6,753 nt of DNA. Origin: Methylotenera_A sp031422335 (GTDB lineage Bacteria; Pseudomonadota; Gammaproteobacteria; Burkholderiales; Methylophilaceae). The DNA is taken from positions 1 through 6,753 of the forward strand of contig JANOQW010000020.1 in NCBI GenBank assembly GCA_031422335.1, read 5' to 3'. A program made the position numbers and the translations under genes. Of this stretch, positions 1 through 6,407 are shown piece after piece. Every line of letters begins with the position of its first letter. Positions within the stretch are counted from its first letter, which is position 1. A model generated the notes under the pieces. That model searched no databases. It was not told the DNA's origin and worked only from the letters and a program-made list of their open reading frames with translations.

Positions 1-264
1 GGCCCAGAGAAGTTGCCAAAAGTGGCTCGCACTGTAGGCGCATTTACTGGTCGCATGCAGCGCTATGTGGCGCAGGTGAAAGACGAAGTGAATCGCGAAG
101 TGCGGTTTGAAGAGCTGCAAAAGCTTCAAAGTGAAATTAAACAATCTGTAGCGCAAGAAACAGCAAGCCTGCAGGCCAGTATCCATGAGCCTCTCAAGCC
201 TGCCAAAACAACAAAATCTACACCCAAAAAACGCGTTAAGGCAAAAGTTGATGACACCAACTGA
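1..264 (+). CDS. tatB: Sec-independent translocase subunit TatB, 5' end missing
   Basis: TatB works with TatC as the receptor that recognises twin-arginine signal peptides of folded proteins at the inner membrane. The reading frame is open from base 1 and begins with G-P-E-K-L-P, the conserved hinge that follows the single N-terminal transmembrane helix in TatA/TatB proteins; the helix itself (roughly 20 residues) lies outside the window. What remains is the amphipathic helix (KVARTVGAFTGRMQRYV), then a charged helical stretch (VKDEVNREVRFEELQKLQ) typical of proteobacterial TatB, and a Lys/Thr/Pro-rich disordered tail. The length of that helical stretch and the immediate tatC neighbour favour TatB over TatA. 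The stop overlaps the tatC start by 14 nt, indicating translational coupling. A TTG at position 13 could be mistaken for a start, but it lies inside the hinge and is not one. Confidence 0.93.
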   Translation, partial: GPEKLPKVARTVGAFTGRMQRYVAQVKDEVNREVRFEELQKLQSEIKQSVAQETASLQASIHEPLKPAKTTKSTPKKRVKAKVDDTN

Positions 265-982
265 GTCATTTATTTCGCATTTAATTGAGTTGCGTGGTCG
301 ATTGCTCAAAATTGTGCTGGGTTTTGTGTTGGTATTTTTCGCTTTATTTCCGTTTGCCAATAAAATTTACGCGCTGCTAGCCGCGCCTATGCTGGCCAAG
401 TTGCCAGCAGGTGGCCATATGATTGCCACAGCCGTCACCACGCCATTTTTTGTTCCGATGAAAGTAGCGATGATGGCAGCGTTTGTGATTTCATTGCCGC
501 TCACTTTGTATCAAATTTGGGCGTTTGTGGCGCCAGGCTTGTACCCGCAAGAGAAAAAACTGATGGTGCCTGTCATTGTTGCCAGCACACTGCTTTTTTT
601 AATTGGCATGGCGTTTGCCTATTTTGCGGTATTTCCTACCGTATTTGGCTTTGTGGTTGGCAGCGCGCCCGCAGGCGTAGCAGTGATGACAGATATTAGT
701 GAATATCTCGATTTCGTTATGACGCTATTTATGGCGTTTGGCTTGGCGTTTGAGGTGCCGATTGCCGTAGTGCTCATCGCGCGATTTGGTTGGGTGACCA
801 TTGCGCAATTGAGAGAAGCCCGCAGCTACGTAATTGTAGGCGCGTTTGTGTTGGGTGCAATTTTTACGCCGCCAGATATTATTTCGCAGTTTATGTTGGC
901 CGTGCCGCTGTGGTTGCTGTACGAGGCGGGTATACTGGTAGCACAATATACGACGCCAAAAGCCAAGTCAATTAAAGCTTGA
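251..982 (+). CDS. tatC: Sec-independent translocase subunit TatC
   Basis: TatC is the six-helix inner-membrane core of the twin-arginine translocase and the primary binding site for Tat signal peptides. The 243-residue product has the family layout: a cytoplasmic N-terminus with HLIELRGRLL (residues 10-19), a periplasmic loop with P-F-F-V-P-M, the first cytoplasmic loop with F92 and E101 (AFVAPGLYPQEKK), the F-E-V-P motif with E168, and TPPD with D209. These correspond, at a constant offset of two, to E. coli F94, E103, E170 and D211, residues known to matter for signal-peptide binding or function. The frame is open back to an ATG at 185, but ATG 251 is chosen: it has a TAAGG ribosome site 9 nt upstream, gives the normal N-terminus, and overlaps the tatB end by only 14 nt. 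The protein lacks the long acidic tail of E. coli TatC, which is common variation. Confidence 0.97.
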   Translation: MTPTESFISHLIELRGRLLKIVLGFVLVFFALFPFANKIYALLAAPMLAKLPAGGHMIATAVTTPFFVPMKVAMMAAFVISLPLTLYQIWAFVAPGLYPQEKKLMVPVIVASTLLFLIGMAFAYFAVFPTVFGFVVGSAPAGVAVMTDISEYLDFVMTLFMAFGLAFEVPIAVVLIARFGWVTIAQLREARSYVIVGAFVLGAIFTPPDIISQFMLAVPLWLLYEAGILVAQYTTPKAKSIKA

Positions 983-989
983 GATTTAT

Positions 990-1019
990 AAAACCTAGAT
1001 TTAAAGCTTAGGTGTTTTT
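990..1019. terminator. Possible bidirectional terminator between convergent genes
   Basis: In the 25-bp gap between the tatC stop and the minus-strand stop at 1008, ACCTA (993-997) can pair with TAGGT (1009-1013), extendable by one G-U pair, around a loop containing TTTAAA. An A-run lies to the left (990-993) and a T-run to the right (1015-1019), so either strand would read a short stem followed by Ts. The stem is short and AT-rich, and it overlaps the end of the flavoprotein gene. A competing pairing exists between the two AAGCTT copies at 975-980 and 1004-1009. The convergent arrangement makes a terminator likely; this exact structure is a guess. Confidence 0.33.
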
Positions 1020-1559
1020 GTCGGCGATATAAGTGGGGATAGCATCAATACTCAGCTGATTTTTCTCCAACCAATATAGTTTGATTTCTTCCTCACTTCT
1101 TTTTTTCGCCCAATCATTTAATAGCTCACGATCGCTACTGTGATCATAATAGGGCACGCCCATACCGCAAGAAGTCTGCACCATCTCAATGGCTAAATCG
1201 AAAATTTGTCGCGTGCCTGGTAAGGGCTTGAACAAAGCAAAAAGCGCTTTCCATTCGGCATCATTTTGGTGGATGACTTTGGCACTGCCATACAGGCGCA
1301 ATATAATGGGTGGGCCGTCGAAGGCGCAAAACATCACCGTCATACGGTCATTTTGTTGCACGTGGGCCGAAGTTTCATTGCCGCTGCCCGTTACGTTAAG
1401 CCAAAGTACACGCGTATTGTTGATGACGCGGAACGAATCCATACCTTTGGGCGAAACGTTCACGCGCCCAGTGGCAGCGGCTGTACCCACAAAAAACATT
1501 TTTTGGGTTTTTATAAACTCAATATGTTTGTCAGTAAGGCTTTCATACTGTTTGCCCAT
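1008..1559 (-). CDS. PPOX-family flavin-binding protein of unknown substrate
   Basis: The 183-residue protein resembles the pyridoxamine 5'-phosphate oxidase-like split-barrel family, small dimeric proteins that bind FMN or related flavins. Visible family features are the N-terminal helix and first strand (FIKTQKMFFVGTAA), then GRVNVSPKGMDSFRV, the strand VLWLNVTGSGNETSAHV, the GPPIILRLYGSAKVI strand pair, the C-terminal signature QTSCGMGVPYYD (residues 128-139), and an end of the SIDAIPT type (170-176). Related proteins are usually annotated only as pyridoxamine 5'-phosphate oxidase family; true PdxH is longer and has different phosphate-binding residues, so vitamin B6 synthesis should not be assumed. 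No signal peptide is seen, so it is probably cytoplasmic. The start lies 5 nt after the stop of the upstream protease gene and lacks a clear Shine-Dalgarno sequence, which suggests translational coupling in a two-gene transcript. Confidence 0.85.
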   Translation of the reverse strand: MGKQYESLTDKHIEFIKTQKMFFVGTAAATGRVNVSPKGMDSFRVINNTRVLWLNVTGSGNETSAHVQQNDRMTVMFCAFDGPPIILRLYGSAKVIHQNDAEWKALFALFKPLPGTRQIFDLAIEMVQTSCGMGVPYYDHSSDRELLNDWAKKRSEEEIKLYWLEKNQLSIDAIPTYIADKNT

Positions 1560-1564
1560 ATATT

Positions 1565-2731
1565 TTAACGTTTAGCCATCGCAGGTTTTGGCCGCTTACC
1601 AACCATCACGTCCAGCTTGATTTCTTTTTCCGCTCTGGCGATAGTCAGCACTGCTTTTTCGTTGGGTTTTAACACCGCAATTAAATTGAGCATGCTGCTA
1701 CTATCAGAAATTTCTTTGTCATTTATTGACAACAAGACGTCACCCGATTTTAGGCCAGCCAAAGCAGCGGGGCTGTTTTGCAATACGCCAGCAACTAACG
1801 AGCCGCGAGCTTTTGGCAATTTGAACGATTCAGCCAATTCTGGCGTAATGTCTTGTGCCTCAATGCCTATCCAGCCACGGGTGACAGAGCCGTTGGTGGC
1901 TATTTGTTCCATCACATGTTTGGCGATACTGGCGGGAATGGCAAAGCCGATACCCATGCTGCCGCCGCTACGCGAATAAATAGCGCTATTTACGCCAACT
2001 AGGTTCCCTTCAGCGTCAATTAAAGCGCCACCAGAGTTGCCTGGGTTGATTGACGCGTCGGTTTGAATGAAATTCTCGTAAGTGTTAATACCCAAATGGT
2101 TGCGTCCAAGCGCGCTGACAATACCTTGAGTGACAGTTTGGCCGACGCCAAACGGGTTGCCAATCGCCAATACCACATCGCCGACCCTCAATTTATCGTT
2201 GGCCGCAAAAGTAATGGCAGGTAGCTTCTCAGCTTCTATTTTAAGCACTGCCAAATCGGTATCGGGGTCCGTGCCAACGACTTTTGCTGCAAGTTTTCTG
2301 CCATCGGATAGCAAAACTTCAATTTCATCCGCGCTCGCCACTACGTGTTCGTTGGTAAGAATTAGACCTTGTTCACTGACAATAACGCCGCTACCTAAGC
2401 TGTTTTCGGGCTGACTATCCTCATCATCTGATTGATCGTCGAAAAAATGCTTGAATAATGGATCATCTTTAAACTGCTCATGCGGGTTGGCAGCAGTTAT
2501 TTTGCTTGTGGTAAAAATGTTCACTACGCTTGGCATGCCTTTTTTTGCCGCAGTGCTATAGCCGTCAGCAGAGATGGCTAATTTGCTGGCAACAGCGCTC
2601 GACTCAACTTGATTGATGACAATGGGCGCTTGTCCAGTTTCGAGCAAATGCGGGTAAAAAAGGCGCAGCACAAACAAAAGACCTAAGCAGGCTGTGACGG
2701 ATTGTGCAAAAATAAACCAAATGCGTTGCAT
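1565..2731 (-). CDS. DegS-like membrane-anchored HtrA serine protease with one PDZ domain
   Basis: This 388-residue protein belongs to the HtrA/Deg (S1C) family of periplasmic quality-control proteases. It has an N-terminal hydrophobic segment (about residues 4-25) with no obvious cleavage site, likely a membrane anchor; a trypsin-like domain (about 60-280) with the triad H129 (TNEHVV), D159 (DPDTDLAVLK) and S233 (GNSGG); and a single PDZ domain (about 284-378, starting GWIGIEAQD). One anchor plus one PDZ is the DegS/AlgW architecture, rather than the two-PDZ soluble DegP/DegQ. DegS and AlgW cleave the anti-sigma factor RseA/MucA in envelope stress; no rse/muc genes are visible here, so that role is inferred and no symbol is given. 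A very acidic stretch (residues 89-109) sits where the regulatory LA loop of HtrA proteases lies. It diverges from the Nif3 gene and appears to lead the transcript that includes the flavoprotein gene. Confidence 0.93.
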   Translation of the reverse strand: MQRIWFIFAQSVTACLGLLFVLRLFYPHLLETGQAPIVINQVESSAVASKLAISADGYSTAAKKGMPSVVNIFTTSKITAANPHEQFKDDPLFKHFFDDQSDDEDSQPENSLGSGVIVSEQGLILTNEHVVASADEIEVLLSDGRKLAAKVVGTDPDTDLAVLKIEAEKLPAITFAANDKLRVGDVVLAIGNPFGVGQTVTQGIVSALGRNHLGINTYENFIQTDASINPGNSGGALIDAEGNLVGVNSAIYSRSGGSMGIGFAIPASIAKHVMEQIATNGSVTRGWIGIEAQDITPELAESFKLPKARGSLVAGVLQNSPAALAGLKSGDVLLSINDKEISDSSSMLNLIAVLKPNEKAVLTIARAEKEIKLDVMVGKRPKPAMAKR

Positions 2732-2788
2732 AACGTAAACTCAATTAAATATGTTGATTAGTATAGGTGAAAATGTGGTGGCAATTAT
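2732..2788. promoter_or_regulatory. Divergent 57-bp intergenic region holding promoters for both directions
   Basis: This short AT-rich gap separates the starts of the minus-strand protease and the plus-strand Nif3-family gene, so both promoters should lie here or reach into the coding ends. On the plus strand a TATAGG-like -10 candidate is at 2762-2767 without a good -35. On the minus strand TTGCCA (read from about 2784 down) sits 15-16 nt before TACTAA/ACTAAT, a mediocre sigma-70 match. For Nif3, GGTGG at 2777-2781 is a plausible ribosome site 7 nt before the ATG. No operator-like dyad stands out. Confidence 0.35.
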
Positions 2789-3535
2789 ATGAATATCAAT
2801 GATCTTAACAATTATTTAAATGGCTTGTTGCAGCCCGAGCATTTTACTGATTACTGCCCAAATGGCTTGCAGGTTGAAGGTAAACGTGACATTAACAAAA
2901 TTGTTACTGGCGTAACAGCCAGCATGGCGTTGCTAGAAGCCGCCCTAAAAGCCAATGCAGACGCGATATTGGTGCATCATGGCTATTTTTGGCGCAATGA
3001 GGATTTACCAATTGTTGGTATTAAAAAACGCCGTATTCAATTTTTATTGCAACATGATATTAATTTGTTTGCCTACCATTTGCCCCTAGATATGCACCCA
3101 GAGTTGGGTAATAACGTGATGTTAGCTAAAAAGTTAAGATTAAATGTCACTGGTTTTGCGGGTAAAAAAGAAATGCTGCTGATGGCCGAATTAAATCCGC
3201 CGCAATCGCTCCAAGTATTTGCAAATACAATTGAACATCAATTGGCAAGAAAGCCGCAAATTGTTGGCGATTTGAATAAACCAATTAAGTACATCGCACT
3301 TTGCACTGGTGCGGCGCAAGGCTATATAGATAAAGCCGTTGAGGCCAATGTGGATGTGTATATTAGCGGCGAGATTTCGGAGCAAACTGTACACATTGCA
3401 CGCGAAAGTGGCGTGGCGTATGTTGCGGCAGGGCATCACGCCACCGAGCGCTATGGTATTCAAGCCTTGGGCGAACATTTGGCGCAAAAATTCGGTTTAG
3501 CGCACAGGTTTATTGATATTGATAATCCAGTATAA
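2789..3535 (+). CDS. Nif3-like dinuclear metal-binding protein (YbgI family)
   Basis: The 248-residue protein matches the YbgI/NIF3 family (often labelled 'GTP cyclohydrolase 1 type 2 homolog') almost end to end and has its usual short bacterial length. Expected metal-site residues are present: the H-H-G pair H63/H64 in ILVHHGYFW, D101 in YHLPLDMHPELGNN, and H216 with E220 in GHHATERYG. The early motif DYCPNGLQVEG (21-31) is also characteristic. Family structures show toroidal hexamers with two metal ions per active site. The physiological reaction is not firmly established, so no catalytic role is claimed. No signal peptide is present, so it should be cytoplasmic. It sits alone between the divergent protease and the petABC operon, 167 nt ahead of petA. 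From memory, a Nif3 gene near petABC recurs in betaproteobacteria, but no direct functional link to the bc1 complex is known to me. Confidence 0.94.
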   Translation: MNINDLNNYLNGLLQPEHFTDYCPNGLQVEGKRDINKIVTGVTASMALLEAALKANADAILVHHGYFWRNEDLPIVGIKKRRIQFLLQHDINLFAYHLPLDMHPELGNNVMLAKKLRLNVTGFAGKKEMLLMAELNPPQSLQVFANTIEHQLARKPQIVGDLNKPIKYIALCTGAAQGYIDKAVEANVDVYISGEISEQTVHIARESGVAYVAAGHHATERYGIQALGEHLAQKFGLAHRFIDIDNPV

Positions 3536-3702
3536 AGCATTAAAAAATTCGATTGCTAGAATAGAGCCATTTAATCTTTCTATTTCAAGCACTTATGCAA
3601 TTAAATTTGGCGTATATTATGAAAAAATGTATACTCACGGCTTTATGCAAAGCTGCAGTAACGCCACAAACAGACTTCAAATTAGCAAGGTAAAGGAAAC
3701 AA
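3536..3702 (+). promoter_or_regulatory. Leader region of the petABC operon
   Basis: This 167-nt AT-rich gap is the only sizeable space upstream of the bc1 operon and most likely contains its promoter. A TATATTAT stretch at 3613-3620 gives good -10 matches, but the sequence 16-18 nt upstream (around CACTTATGC, 3590-3598) is a poor -35, so an activator or a different start point is possible. AAAGGA at 3692-3697, 5 nt before the petA ATG, is a strong ribosome site. A 24-codon ORF (3619-3693, starting MKKCILTALC) ends just before petA; it lacks its own clear ribosome site and is probably chance. No strong terminator for the Nif3 gene and no FNR/ArcA-like dyad was recognised. Confidence 0.45.
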
Positions 3703-4338
3703 ATGGCAGATACCAAAATAGACAAAAGTAATGCTTTGTCATTCTCAGCACCCAGCAATATTGACCAAGAAAAACGCAATTTTTTAATCACCGCAACTGC
3801 CTGTACTGGCGCTATTGGTGCTGCTACTGCGGCAGTACCATTTATCGGTAGTATGTTGCCAAGCGAGCGCGCAAAAGCCGCCGGCGCGCCAGTAGAAGTA
3901 GATATCAGTAAAATTAAACCAGGTGAGATGATGACTGCAGAATGGCGCGGCCAGCCAGTGTGGATTATCAATCGTACCGATGAACAAACTGCTGAATTAT
4001 CAAAACATAATGATCAACTTGCTGACCCAGATTGTGAAGTTGCTCAACAGCCCGCCTATTGTAAAAATACTGGTCGTGGCATTAAACCAAATATTGGCGT
4101 TGTGGTGGGTATTTGCACGCATTTGGGTTGTTCGCCGAGTGCTAAATTAGAGAGCAAGGGAGATATGGGCGAAAGTTGGGCTGGTGGTTTTTTCTGCCCA
4201 TGTCATGGATCTAAGTTCGACCTTGCAGGCCGCGTATTTAAAGGCTCGCCTGCGCCCACTAATTTAGTGGTACCGCCACATCAATATTTAGCTGAAACCA
4301 CCATATTAATTGGTGTAGATGCGAAAGCAGAGGCTTAA
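3703..4338 (+). CDS. petA: Ubiquinol-cytochrome c reductase iron-sulfur (Rieske) subunit
   Basis: The Rieske protein of the cytochrome bc1 complex takes one electron from quinol at the Qo site and passes it to cytochrome c1. The 211-residue product has an N-terminal cytoplasmic segment, a Tat-type signal-anchor (EKRNFLITATACTGAIGAAT, about 23-42, continuing to FIGS), a hinge rich in Ala (SERAKAAGA), and a periplasmic [2Fe-2S] domain. Box I CTHLGC (138-143) and box II CPCHGS (165-170) supply cluster ligands C138, H140, C165 and H168, with C143 and C167 forming the expected disulfide. GSPAPTNL near 181 is the usual Pro-loop region. The Tat motif has K-R rather than R-R. The start has a strong AAAGGA site 5 nt upstream. 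It is the first gene of petABC, with only 3 nt between its stop and the petB start. The Tat genes needed to export it lie at the left end of this window. Confidence 0.98.
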   Translation: MADTKIDKSNALSFSAPSNIDQEKRNFLITATACTGAIGAATAAVPFIGSMLPSERAKAAGAPVEVDISKIKPGEMMTAEWRGQPVWIINRTDEQTAELSKHNDQLADPDCEVAQQPAYCKNTGRGIKPNIGVVVGICTHLGCSPSAKLESKGDMGESWAGGFFCPCHGSKFDLAGRVFKGSPAPTNLVVPPHQYLAETTILIGVDAKAEA

Positions 4339-4341
4339 ATC

Positions 4342-5637
4342 ATGGCAAGCGATAAAATAATTGAAACAACAGGTATTGTTGGTTGGATAGATAGGCGCTT
4401 TCCGCTAACTAGTATGCTAAAAGCGCATATCACCGAATATTACGCACCAAAAAACTTCAATTTTTGGTACTTTTTTGGTTCGCTCGCCATGTTGTTATTA
4501 GTGATGCAAATTGCCACTGGTATCTTTTTAACTATGCATTACAAACCCAGCGCTGAAGAAGCTTTTGCCTCGGTAGAATATATTATGCGCGACGTATTTG
4601 GTGGCAATATAATCCGCTATACGCACTCTACAGGCGCATCGATGTTCTTTGTGGTGATTTACTTGCACATGTTCCGCGGTGTGATTTACGGATCTTACAG
4701 AAACCCGCGCGAACTCATTTGGTTGTTTGGCGTGGCCATTTTCTTATGCTTAATGGGGGAAGCATTTTTTGGCTACTTATTGCCTTGGGGCCAAATGTCG
4801 TATTGGGGCGCGCAAGTAATCGTAAACTTATTTGCTACCATTCCACTTATCGGCCCAGATATTTCAGAGTGGTTGCGCGGCGATTATTTGGTTTCAGATG
4901 CTACGCTAAATCGTTTTTTTGCATTTCATGTGATTGCATTGCCGCTCGTGTTGCTGGGATTGGTTATGTCGCATTTAATTGCCTTGCATGAAGTAGGCAG
5001 CAACAACCCAGATGGGGTAGAAATTAAAGCCACAAAAGATAAAAAAACAGGCATTCCTCTCGATGGCATTCCATTTCATCCGTATTACACGGTAAAAGAT
5101 TTAGTTGGCGTGGCGGTGTTTTTAATTGTATTTGCCACTATTATGTTTTTTGCGCCAGAAATGAATGGTTACTTTTTAGAGGCAAACAACTTCATTCCTG
5201 CCGACCCATTAAAAACACCCGAACACATTGCGCCTGTTTGGTATTTTACACCTTACTACTCAATACTTAGAGCAGTGCCGCCAATAGGTGTTTCGCAGTT
5301 TCCTGGCGTTGCAGCCATGGGCTTGTCGGTGATGATATTTGCATTATTACCTTGGCTAGATAAAGGTAAAGTTAAATCGATTCGCTATCGCGGCGGCTTG
5401 TATAAAAAATGGCTAGCAGCATTTGTAGTAAGCTTTGTTGTGTTGGGTTATTTGGGCACTGTACCATCGAACGTTTGGGGTCAATTTGGTGCAAGTTTAC
5501 TAGTTGTTGGCGGGGCGGATATAGCCACCGTAGTTGCGCGCTTTTTCACAGTTGTTTACTTTGCATTTTTCATTCTCATGCCTTGGTATACAGCAATAGA
5601 CAAGACCAAGCCTGTGCCAGAAAGGGTGACGGGTTAA
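4342..5637 (+). CDS. petB: Ubiquinol-cytochrome c reductase cytochrome b subunit
   Basis: This is the integral membrane core of the bc1 complex, carrying hemes bL and bH and the Qo and Qi quinone sites that run the Q cycle. The 431-residue protein is a full-length, unsplit cytochrome b with the expected eight helices. Heme-ligand histidines are H95 and H109 in helix B (13 residues between) and H196 and H211 in helix D (14 residues between; many alphaproteobacterial and mitochondrial proteins have 13). G-Y-L-L-P-W-G at 144-150 and the Qo motif P-V-W-Y at 298-301 are clear; the latter has Val where the textbook motif PEWY has Glu. A C-terminal part with three more hydrophobic segments (about 325-340, 357-373, 395-415) follows. 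AGAGG at 4329-4333, 8 nt before the ATG, supports the start, and petC begins 1 nt after the stop. Confidence 0.98.
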   Translation: MASDKIIETTGIVGWIDRRFPLTSMLKAHITEYYAPKNFNFWYFFGSLAMLLLVMQIATGIFLTMHYKPSAEEAFASVEYIMRDVFGGNIIRYTHSTGASMFFVVIYLHMFRGVIYGSYRNPRELIWLFGVAIFLCLMGEAFFGYLLPWGQMSYWGAQVIVNLFATIPLIGPDISEWLRGDYLVSDATLNRFFAFHVIALPLVLLGLVMSHLIALHEVGSNNPDGVEIKATKDKKTGIPLDGIPFHPYYTVKDLVGVAVFLIVFATIMFFAPEMNGYFLEANNFIPADPLKTPEHIAPVWYFTPYYSILRAVPPIGVSQFPGVAAMGLSVMIFALLPWLDKGKVKSIRYRGGLYKKWLAAFVVSFVVLGYLGTVPSNVWGQFGASLLVVGGADIATVVARFFTVVYFAFFILMPWYTAIDKTKPVPERVTG

Positions 5638-5638
5638 T

Positions 5639-6346
5639 ATGATAAAGTCTAATATGAAAAAACTACTTTTAGTATTAATGCTAGTCCCGACATTGGCACT
5701 GGCTAATCAGGTGAAAATTGGTGTGACTGCACCGATTGATGCTAGTGACCATGCGTCGCTGCAACGAGGCGCAAAAACATTTATTAATAGCTGCCTTAAT
5801 TGCCACAGTGCTAATTACATGCGATACAACCGCCTTGTCGATATTGGCTTAACCGAAAAGCAAATTAAAGATAATTTGTTATTTGCTGGCGATAAAGTTG
5901 GCGAAACCATGAAAACGACGATGAATCCAAAAGATGCGAAAAAATGGTTTGGCGTTGCACCACCTGATTTATCGGTAGAGGTGCGCGCGCGCGGAGCGGA
6001 TTGGGTTTATGCCTATATGCGCGGTTTTTATCGCGATGAAACCACGCCCACAGGCTGGAACAACGTAGTTTACGACAAAGTGGCCATGCCACACGTGCTT
6101 TACGAGCTGCAAGGCGAGCAAGTGATGAATCATGAAACGCACAAGCTGGAGTTGATAAAGCCGGGTAAATTAAGCCCAAGTGAATACAACGCCTATGTAG
6201 GCGATTTAACAAATTATATGGCTTTTATGGCCGAGCCAGGCAAGCAAAAACGCCAGCAACTAGGTTGGTATGTGTTGCTATTTTTAGGTGTGATATTGGT
6301 GTTGGCGAAAAAACTTAAAAAAGAATACTGGAAAGATATTAAATAG
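5639..6346 (+). CDS. petC: Ubiquinol-cytochrome c reductase cytochrome c1 subunit
   Basis: Cytochrome c1 receives the electron from the Rieske centre and delivers it to a soluble or membrane-bound cytochrome c in the periplasm. The 235-residue precursor has a Sec signal peptide (about 1-22, ending A-L-A-N), a single covalent heme site C52-L-N-C55-H56, a likely axial methionine M150 in KVAMPHVLYELQ, the APPDLS segment (107-112) of the c1 family, and a C-terminal anchor (about 209-223) followed by a lysine-rich cytoplasmic tail. It is compact compared with alphaproteobacterial c1. The ATG at 5639 lies 1 nt after the petB stop and has AAAGGG at 5621-5626 some 12 nt upstream. The in-frame ATG at 5654 would give a tidier signal peptide (MKKLLLVLM...) but has a weaker ribosome site; the mature protein is the same either way. 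Confidence 0.97.
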   Translation: MIKSNMKKLLLVLMLVPTLALANQVKIGVTAPIDASDHASLQRGAKTFINSCLNCHSANYMRYNRLVDIGLTEKQIKDNLLFAGDKVGETMKTTMNPKDAKKWFGVAPPDLSVEVRARGADWVYAYMRGFYRDETTPTGWNNVVYDKVAMPHVLYELQGEQVMNHETHKLELIKPGKLSPSEYNAYVGDLTNYMAFMAEPGKQKRQQLGWYVLLFLGVILVLAKKLKKEYWKDIK

Positions 6347-6361
6347 AAAATAAGGACATGG

Positions 6362-6384
6362 AATAAAGTCAATTCGACTTTATT
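6362..6384. repeat. 9-bp perfect inverted repeat between petC and sspA
   Basis: AATAAAGTC (6362-6370) and GACTTTATT (6376-6384) are perfect reverse complements around the 5-nt loop AATTC. It lies 15 nt after the petC stop. Only three of the nine pairs are G-C and the right arm is followed by GTAAAAAAA rather than a T-run, so it is a poor classical terminator. It could be a transcript 3'-end stabiliser, an attenuating hairpin before sspA, or a protein-binding dyad. One half (AATAAAGTC) reappears as the last nine bases of the window, 6745-6753, upstream of the inverted sspA copy, suggesting that the element is conserved in both source lineages. Confidence 0.7.
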
Positions 6385-6407
6385 TGTAAAAAAAGGATGA
6401 ATCAAAA

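Noticed and set aside
185..250. Upstream ATG at 185 as the tatC start, adding 22 residues
   Set aside because: The added residues do not resemble TatC, the overlap with tatB would be 80 nt, and ATG 251 has a better ribosome site and the family N-terminus.
1189..1575. Plus-strand 128-codon ORF opposite the flavoprotein gene
   Set aside because: It is antisense to a well-supported family protein, its translation shows no recognisable motif, and it has no ribosome site.
3585..3971. Minus-strand 128-codon ORF across the petA start
   Set aside because: It is antisense to the Rieske signal region; its apparent hydrophobic run is the mirror of the Ala-rich petA codons.
5639..5652. Shared ATAAAGTC between the petC start and the petC-sspA hairpin as a repeated regulatory site
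   Set aside because: Eight bases in AT-rich DNA is within chance, and here the string is coding (start of cytochrome c1) with no dyad partner.
5865..6212. Minus-strand 115-codon ORF inside petC
   Set aside because: It is a shadow of the cytochrome c1 frame, with a Cys/Arg-rich composition typical of antisense reading.
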